Part shown: positions 6,267 to 11,040 of the stretch, piece after piece
How the letters are laid out: every line of letters starts with the position of its first letter
How positions within the stretch are numbered: position 1 is the first letter of the stretch
NCBI GenBank assembly: GCA_043720875.1
Contig: JAYSRU010000178.1
Span: 1-11,040, forward strand
Direction: 5' to 3'
From: JAYSRU01 sp043720875
Lineage (GTDB): Bacteria; Bacteroidota; Bacteroidia; Flavobacteriales_D; Crocinitomicaceae
DNA length: 11,040 nt
Program-made: the position numbers and the translations under genes
The notes under the pieces: model-generated
What the model saw: the letters and a program-made list of their open reading frames with translations, nothing else
Databases searched by the model: none
Told to the model about the DNA's origin: nothing

Positions 6267-9200
6267 ATGAAAAAACTCTTACTAGGGATAGTAATATCCT
6301 GTTGTTGCGTTACAAGCCTTATTTCGCAACAAAATCCAACAGTAACCTATTCAACAGTTACAACCTCTCAAATGGTTCCTTATGTTGAACCAGCCACTGC
6401 GCCAACTACAACTCGTCCTAATTTTATTGGTAGAGGAAACGCTCAACCCTTTGATAATTCACCTCATCAACCGGATTTAGTATGGCAACAAAATGGTAAT
6501 ATGGAAAAAGCTTCCACAGCCACACTTCAATGGTCATTTGACGGGCAAGGAACAAATATGTCTCCCCCGGATCCAAGTGGTGATGCTGATGCAACTGTTT
6601 ACATTCAAGGAACCAATGGGGCTGGTGGAGGAATTTACCGTGTTTTTAATAAAACCACTGGAGCTGCGATAACAGCATCAATGACTATGGCAACACTCGG
6701 TGGAGCTGCAGGTTTAGGTGATCCAATTATACTATACCATAAACCTACTCAGCAATGGATTATAACCGAATTTTCAAGTGCAGGAAACAACTTACTTGTT
6801 CACGTTTCTCCCGTTGGAACTTATACGGGAACGTACACTACGAGTTCATTCACATGTGCAAACTTTCCTGACTATCCGAAATATGCGATTTACCCAGGAG
6901 TTGATGCCTTAGTTGTTACTTCAAACGAAGGTAATCCCTATATCTCAGCTATGAAGCTTAGTGCATTACTCGCTGGTACCCCGTCTCCATTTATTAGAAC
7001 CTTTGCTCCAGCGCTTGGAGGGTTTGGATTTCAATCGATAACTCCTGTAGACTTAGAGGGGGACAATCCATTTCCAGCCGGACAAAAACCGATGTTCATT
7101 CGTCACCGTGATGATGAAGTACATGGAGGAGCCGCAACAGCAGGTGTAGATTACATAGAAGTATGGGAAGCAACTGTAAATTGGACTTTAAACACAATTG
7201 GAGTAGTTAGAACGCAGAATATTGGGATTAATGAAATTGATTCAGATTTATGTGGATTAACTTCATTCGCTTGCTTTGGCCAACCTGGAACGGCTAACAC
7301 CTTAGATCCTTTACGTGAAACTGTAATGTACAAACCCGGTGCACGTGTATTTTCTACACATCAAGCAATCGTTTTGGCCCTAACTACCGATGTCAATGGT
7401 TTAAATAGAGGAGGAATTCGTTGGGTTGAACTTAGACGATCAACCGGAAGTGTCGGTGCCTGGACAAAATACCAAGAAGGAACTTATTCTCCAGGAACTA
7501 CAAACCGTTGGATGCCCGCTATCAATATGGATAAATATGGTAACATTCTCGTTGCCTATTCAACCTCTAGCACAACAGCTGGGGATTTTCCGTCCTTAAA
7601 ATATACTGGTCGTAAGCCATGCGATCCATTGGGAACCATGACAATTCCTGAAGGGACAATTGTTACTGGCTTATCTTCACGAACATCAAATACAAGATGG
7701 GGAGATTATTTCCACATGGCTATTGACCCTTATAATGATGAGACTTTCTATTTCACAGGAGATTATATGGCCGCGAGTAATTCTCTAAGAACACGGATTT
7801 GTGCGATAAAGATAAACCGTGAGGTGAATGACGCTAAATTAGTTTCTGCGTCACTAGTAACTCCTACTCCAATTTGTACGAACGCTGCCGTAGTTGCATT
7901 AACCGTTGAAAATTTTGGTTCGGCATCCTTAACTGGAGGAACAATTAAATATCAAATTAATGGAGGTGCCTTTACGGATCAATTGTTTACTTCATCTTTA
8001 GCTACCGATGCAACTACTGTCATAAATATGAACTTAACAGGAGTTGTTAACGGAGTTAATTTGGTTAAATTTGTTGTGAAAACGGCTAATGCAACCACCC
8101 CAGACAATTATTCTTGCAATGACACATTGACGTTTTCATTCACAGGAGCTGTAACAACAATGAGTTTATCAAGTGTAACTACACCTGCTACCTGTGGATC
8201 TAACAACGGTACAGTTACAGCGACTGTGTTAAATGGAGCTTCAAACGGATCTCCATTGAGTTATTCCAACAACGGAGGAACTGGACAAGCCACAGGAATC
8301 TTCACCGCGCTTGCCGCAGGCGGATATACTGTAATTGTAACGGATCCGGCTGGTTGTACTGCAACTGCTGCTTTGGCAACCGTTGTTTCTACTTCATCGT
8401 TAGCCGCTACTCAGTCTCAGGTTAATGTATTATGCTTTGGCGCAAGTACTGGATCAGGAACCGTTGTTGCTTCTGGAGGAACAGCTCCATACACGTATTT
8501 ATGGTCTATTGGAGGTACAACCGCAACAAGAACTGGTTTAGCGACTGGAACTGTCACTTGTACGATATCTGACAATGCAGGATGTTCAATAGTAAAAACA
8601 TTTACAATTACTGGACCTGCTGCTGCTATTTCAAATACAAGCTCGCAAGTAAATGTAGCTTGTTTTGGTGGTGCAACAGGATCAGCAACCGTTGTTGTTT
8701 CTGGAGGTACAGCACCTTATACTTATTCTTGGACTGGTGGAGGAACAGCTGCTACGAAGCCTGCATTAATTGCTGGTTCATACACCGTAACTATTACTGA
8801 CGCTAATCTATGTACCGCAACACAATTATTTACTATTACTGCACCTGCATCAGCTTTGGCTACAACGGGTACGCAAGTAAATGTATTATGTTTTGGTGGC
8901 GCGACAGGATCGGCTACAGTTTCAGTAACGGGAGGAACTGGACCATATACTTACTCTTGGACAGGTGGTGGAAGCGCCGCTACCAAGCCTACGTTAACTG
9001 CTGGAACCTATACGGTTACCGTTACAGACGCAAATTTATGTACAACTACTCGTCCATTCACAATTACAGGACCCGCTGCAGCTTTAGCGACAACAGGTAT
9101 ACAAGTTAATGTTTTATGCTTTGGTGGATCTACTGGTTCTGCCACAGTTTCTGTAACTGGTGGAACCGGTCCATATACTTATTCTTGGACAGGTGGAGGC

Positions 9201-11040
9201 ACAGCCGCTACGAAACCAACCTTAATAGCAGGAACATATACCGTAACAGTTACTGATGCGAATTTATGTACAACAACACGCCCATTCACTATAACGCAAG
9301 CTGCTTCAGCGATAAGCGCAACCGCTTCTTCTGTTAATGCAACTTGTGGATCACCTAACGGTTCTGCTACTGTTGTAGCTTCTGGAGGAACAGGGGCATA
9401 TTCTTATTCATGGGCTCCAAGTGGAGGAACAGCAGCAACTGCAAGTGCATTAGCTGCTGGTTCATATACATGTACTATAACTGATGCGAATGGATGTACA
9501 TTTCCAAGAGTTGTAACAGTTGCAGCCGTTGGAGGAGCAACCGTTAGTGTGCCAACATTTACTAACGTTTCTTGTTTCGGAGGAAACAATGGTTCTGCTA
9601 CTGTAACAGTTTCAGGAGGAACAACACCTTACACCTACTTGTGGTCACCTTCAGGAGGAACTGGGGCAACTGCTTCAGGGCTAATAGCAGGAAGTTATAC
9701 TTGTGCTGTAACAACTGCATCTGGTTGTGTAACAAATGGTAACATCACAATAACGCAACCGGCAGTATTAGCTGTTTCAACTGCTCAAACACATGTCGCA
9801 TGTGTTGGTCAAACAAACGGAACTGCTAGTTCAACGGTTACAGGAGGAACATTACCTTATATCTATTCATGGAGTAATGCTACATCAGCAACTACGCTAA
9901 CAAACGTTACCTCTGGATCTTACACATTGAATATTACGGATAACGGTGGATGTACAGCTTCATCAATTGTTGCTATTACTTCTGTTGTGAAACCAACACT
10001 AACTCCTTCTGCGACTAACATCACTTGTTTTGGCGCTTCAAATGGAATAGCTTCTGTAGCACCTTCTGCAGGATTAGCACCTTACACTTATGTTTGGTCA
10101 CCATCTGGTGGAACTACTGCAACTGCATCACCTTTAGCTGCTGGCATTTATAGCGTAGTTGTAACTGATGCAAATGGCTGTACACAAACAACGAATAGCA
10201 CAATAGTAGAACCTTCAGCGATAGGAGTTACAGCTGTAATAACAAACGCTAGTGCATTCGGTGGATCTGATGGATCAATTGTATGCACAGCTACTGGAGG
10301 AACAGGAGTATATCAATATTCAATCAATAATGGAGTTACATTCTTTGCAAGTAATACATTTGCTGGATTGACTGCTGGAACTTATGCAATTGTCGCTCGA
10401 GACGCCAATGGATGTACAGTAACCATTTCGGGTACAATTACTCAACCACCATCTATGGTATTAACAGCTATTCAAACAAATAGTGTTATTTGTAATGGTG
10501 ATGCAACTGGAGCAATTTCAGCATCTGCTGTTGGAGGAACAGCTCCTTTAACTTATAGTATTGATGGAATCATATTCGGAGCAAGTGGGACTTTTACTAA
10601 TTTAATCGCTGGTATTTATACTATAACTGTTAGAGATGCTAATAATTTTACCACCACTCAAAACGTTACCATTGCACAACCTAGTGCGGTTGCTGTTGTA
10701 ATTTCATCACAAACCAATGTATTGTGTAACGGATTAGCGGTAGGTAGTGTGTTTTTAAATGCTACTGGTGGTAATTCACCTTATACTTATTCATCCAATA
10801 ACATAACATTCGGATCGTCATTTATTAGTGGGTTAAGTGCCGGTACATATACTTTTTATGCGAAGGACGCTAATAACTGTCTGGGAACAATTACAGGTAC
10901 AATTACAGAGCCAACAGCAATTACTGCAACTTCAACTCTTGGAGCTATTCTTTGTAATAATGGAACAGGTACAATTCAAGTAAGTGCCGTTGGTGGTACA
11001 GGATCGTTAAGTTATTCGTTAAACAGTGTTGTTAATACAA
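6267..11040 (+). CDS. Giant secreted SprB-repeat adhesin with N-terminal propeller-like domain (3' end missing)
   Basis: The first 1591 residues of a very large cell-surface protein, open to the window edge. Seen: a signal peptide at about 1-20 (MKKLLLGIVIS, then three Cys). A conserved secreted domain follows at about 85-515, with SPPDPSGD (99-106), GDPIILY (151-157), FPDYPKY (200-206), GIRWVELRR (about 383-391), RWMPAINMDKYGN (414-426), LKYTGR (444-449) and RWGDYFHMAIDP (477-488). The same ordered motifs recur in a widespread family of bacterial secreted proteins that looks like a beta-propeller; I know of no proven activity. A CARDB-like Ig domain (about 521-629) comes next, then SprB-type repeats from about 639 on. 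Family knowledge: SprB of Flavobacterium johnsoniae is the mobile adhesin of gliding, exported by the T9SS. A C-terminal sorting domain would be expected beyond the window. The leader is A-rich with no Shine-Dalgarno. A gliding role is inferred; a fixed adhesin or a prey- or polymer-binding protein is possible. Confidence 0.88.
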   Translation, partial: MKKLLLGIVISCCCVTSLISQQNPTVTYSTVTTSQMVPYVEPATAPTTTRPNFIGRGNAQPFDNSPHQPDLVWQQNGNMEKASTATLQWSFDGQGTNMSPPDPSGDADATVYIQGTNGAGGGIYRVFNKTTGAAITASMTMATLGGAAGLGDPIILYHKPTQQWIITEFSSAGNNLLVHVSPVGTYTGTYTTSSFTCANFPDYPKYAIYPGVDALVVTSNEGNPYISAMKLSALLAGTPSPFIRTFAPALGGFGFQSITPVDLEGDNPFPAGQKPMFIRHRDDEVHGGAATAGVDYIEVWEATVNWTLNTIGVVRTQNIGINEIDSDLCGLTSFACFGQPGTANTLDPLRETVMYKPGARVFSTHQAIVLALTTDVNGLNRGGIRWVELRRSTGSVGAWTKYQEGTYSPGTTNRWMPAINMDKYGNILVAYSTSSTTAGDFPSLKYTGRKPCDPLGTMTIPEGTIVTGLSSRTSNTRWGDYFHMAIDPYNDETFYFTGDYMAASNSLRTRICAIKINREVNDAKLVSASLVTPTPICTNAAVVALTVENFGSASLTGGTIKYQINGGAFTDQLFTSSLATDATTVINMNLTGVVNGVNLVKFVVKTANATTPDNYSCNDTLTFSFTGAVTTMSLSSVTTPATCGSNNGTVTATVLNGASNGSPLSYSNNGGTGQATGIFTALAAGGYTVIVTDPAGCTATAALATVVSTSSLAATQSQVNVLCFGASTGSGTVVASGGTAPYTYLWSIGGTTATRTGLATGTVTCTISDNAGCSIVKTFTITGPAAAISNTSSQVNVACFGGATGSATVVVSGGTAPYTYSWTGGGTAATKPALIAGSYTVTITDANLCTATQLFTITAPASALATTGTQVNVLCFGGATGSATVSVTGGTGPYTYSWTGGGSAATKPTLTAGTYTVTVTDANLCTTTRPFTITGPAAALATTGIQVNVLCFGGSTGSATVSVTGGTGPYTYSWTGGGTAATKPTLIAGTYTVTVTDANLCTTTRPFTITQAASAISATASSVNATCGSPNGSATVVASGGTGAYSYSWAPSGGTAATASALAAGSYTCTITDANGCTFPRVVTVAAVGGATVSVPTFTNVSCFGGNNGSATVTVSGGTTPYTYLWSPSGGTGATASGLIAGSYTCAVTTASGCVTNGNITITQPAVLAVSTAQTHVACVGQTNGTASSTVTGGTLPYIYSWSNATSATTLTNVTSGSYTLNITDNGGCTASSIVAITSVVKPTLTPSATNITCFGASNGIASVAPSAGLAPYTYVWSPSGGTTATASPLAAGIYSVVVTDANGCTQTTNSTIVEPSAIGVTAVITNASAFGGSDGSIVCTATGGTGVYQYSINNGVTFFASNTFAGLTAGTYAIVARDANGCTVTISGTITQPPSMVLTAIQTNSVICNGDATGAISASAVGGTAPLTYSIDGIIFGASGTFTNLIAGIYTITVRDANNFTTTQNVTIAQPSAVAVVISSQTNVLCNGLAVGSVFLNATGGNSPYTYSSNNITFGSSFISGLSAGTYTFYAKDANNCLGTITGTITEPTAITATSTLGAILCNNGTGTIQVSAVGGTGSLSYSLNSVVNT
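8181..11040 (+). repeat. SprB-type tandem repeat array, 12 complete units plus one cut
   Basis: Protein-level tandem repeats of 75-80 residues inside the giant adhesin. Units begin at 8181, 8421, 8649, 8877, 9105, 9333, 9567, 9795, 10020, 10248, 10482, 10719 and 10947 (the last is cut). The consensus runs: VNVxCFGGxxGSATV, then GGTxPYTYxW, a variable turn, LxAGTYTVTVTD, ANGC, then TITxPxA. Five units in the middle are exactly 76 residues. Turn types differ: WTGGGxAATKP in units 3-5, WxPSGGT in units 6, 7 and 9, and YSINNG-F-type in units 10-12. Each unit should be a small Ig-like beta-sandwich. At the DNA level the units are well diverged, so this array would be missed by a search for nucleotide repeats. 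Confidence 0.92.

Noticed and set aside
6297..6308. Three cysteines (residues 12-14) after VIS, resembling a lipoprotein signal
   Set aside because: The first Cys comes early, the hydrophobic stretch before it is short, and a signal peptidase I site near Ser20 fits as well. A lipoprotein cannot be excluded but I do not call it.
8582..9109. Two open plus-strand frames (8582-8800 and 8810-9109) rich in Cys, Tyr and Trp
   Set aside because: They are out-of-frame readings of the SprB repeat codons; their apparent repetition mirrors the real frame, and the composition is unlike any protein family.
9404..9589. Open minus-strand frame within the repeat array
   Set aside because: Antisense shadow of the Thr/Gly/Ala-rich repeats, with no start context or promoter of its own.
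8181..11040. Regular spacing of about 228 bases, suggesting a CRISPR-like or satellite array
   Set aside because: The period is codon-exact, the repeats are conserved only as protein, and the frame is open throughout; it is a coding repeat.

Overview
The window looks like a chromosomal segment of a gliding-type member of the Bacteroidota, most likely order Flavobacteriales. The evidence is a type IX secretion (T9SS) C-terminal sorting domain, a long array of SprB-type adhesin repeats, menaquinone genes of Bacteroidota type, low GC, A-rich leaders without Shine-Dalgarno sequences, and promoters of the Bacteroidota form (TTTG, then TAnnTTTG). The genus is inference; no rRNA or tRNA gene lies here to fix it.

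Layout. (1) 1-1127: the 3' end of a secreted protein with two lamin-tail domains and a T9SS type A sorting domain. (2) 1199-4298: a tight three-gene menaquinone operon, with a hotdog thioesterase (MenI/YdiI-like), isochorismate synthase (menF) and SEPHCHC synthase (menD). MenF and MenD catalyse consecutive early steps from chorismate; the thioesterase would act late, releasing 1,4-dihydroxy-2-naphthoate from CoA. The other men genes are not in this window. (3) 4377-4697: thioredoxin with its own promoter and an intrinsic terminator. (4) 4844-5293: an exported DUF1573 protein with its own promoter. (5) 5402-6166, minus strand: yaaA (peroxide stress protein). It converges on the DUF1573 gene, and a 16-bp perfect hairpin between them can terminate transcription both ways. 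(6) 6267 to the right edge: the first 1591 codons of a giant secreted protein. It has a signal peptide, a conserved secreted domain that is probably a beta-propeller, a CARDB-like Ig domain, and then twelve complete and one cut SprB-type repeats of 75-80 residues. It is open at the window edge.

The housekeeping middle is flanked by two cell-surface or secreted proteins. The most interesting signal is in the repeat array. Adjacent repeats are almost identical as protein, yet nearly every silent position differs, so the DNA shares no long exact repeats. The array also has a sandwich layout of repeat subtypes and a shifting cysteine pattern. Other points of note are a glutamate in place of the usual aspartate in the MenD cofactor motif and a menI promoter placed so that its transcript is probably leaderless. 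I found no CRISPR array, insertion sequence, RNA gene or phage gene. There is no gene-free stretch longer than about 150 bases.
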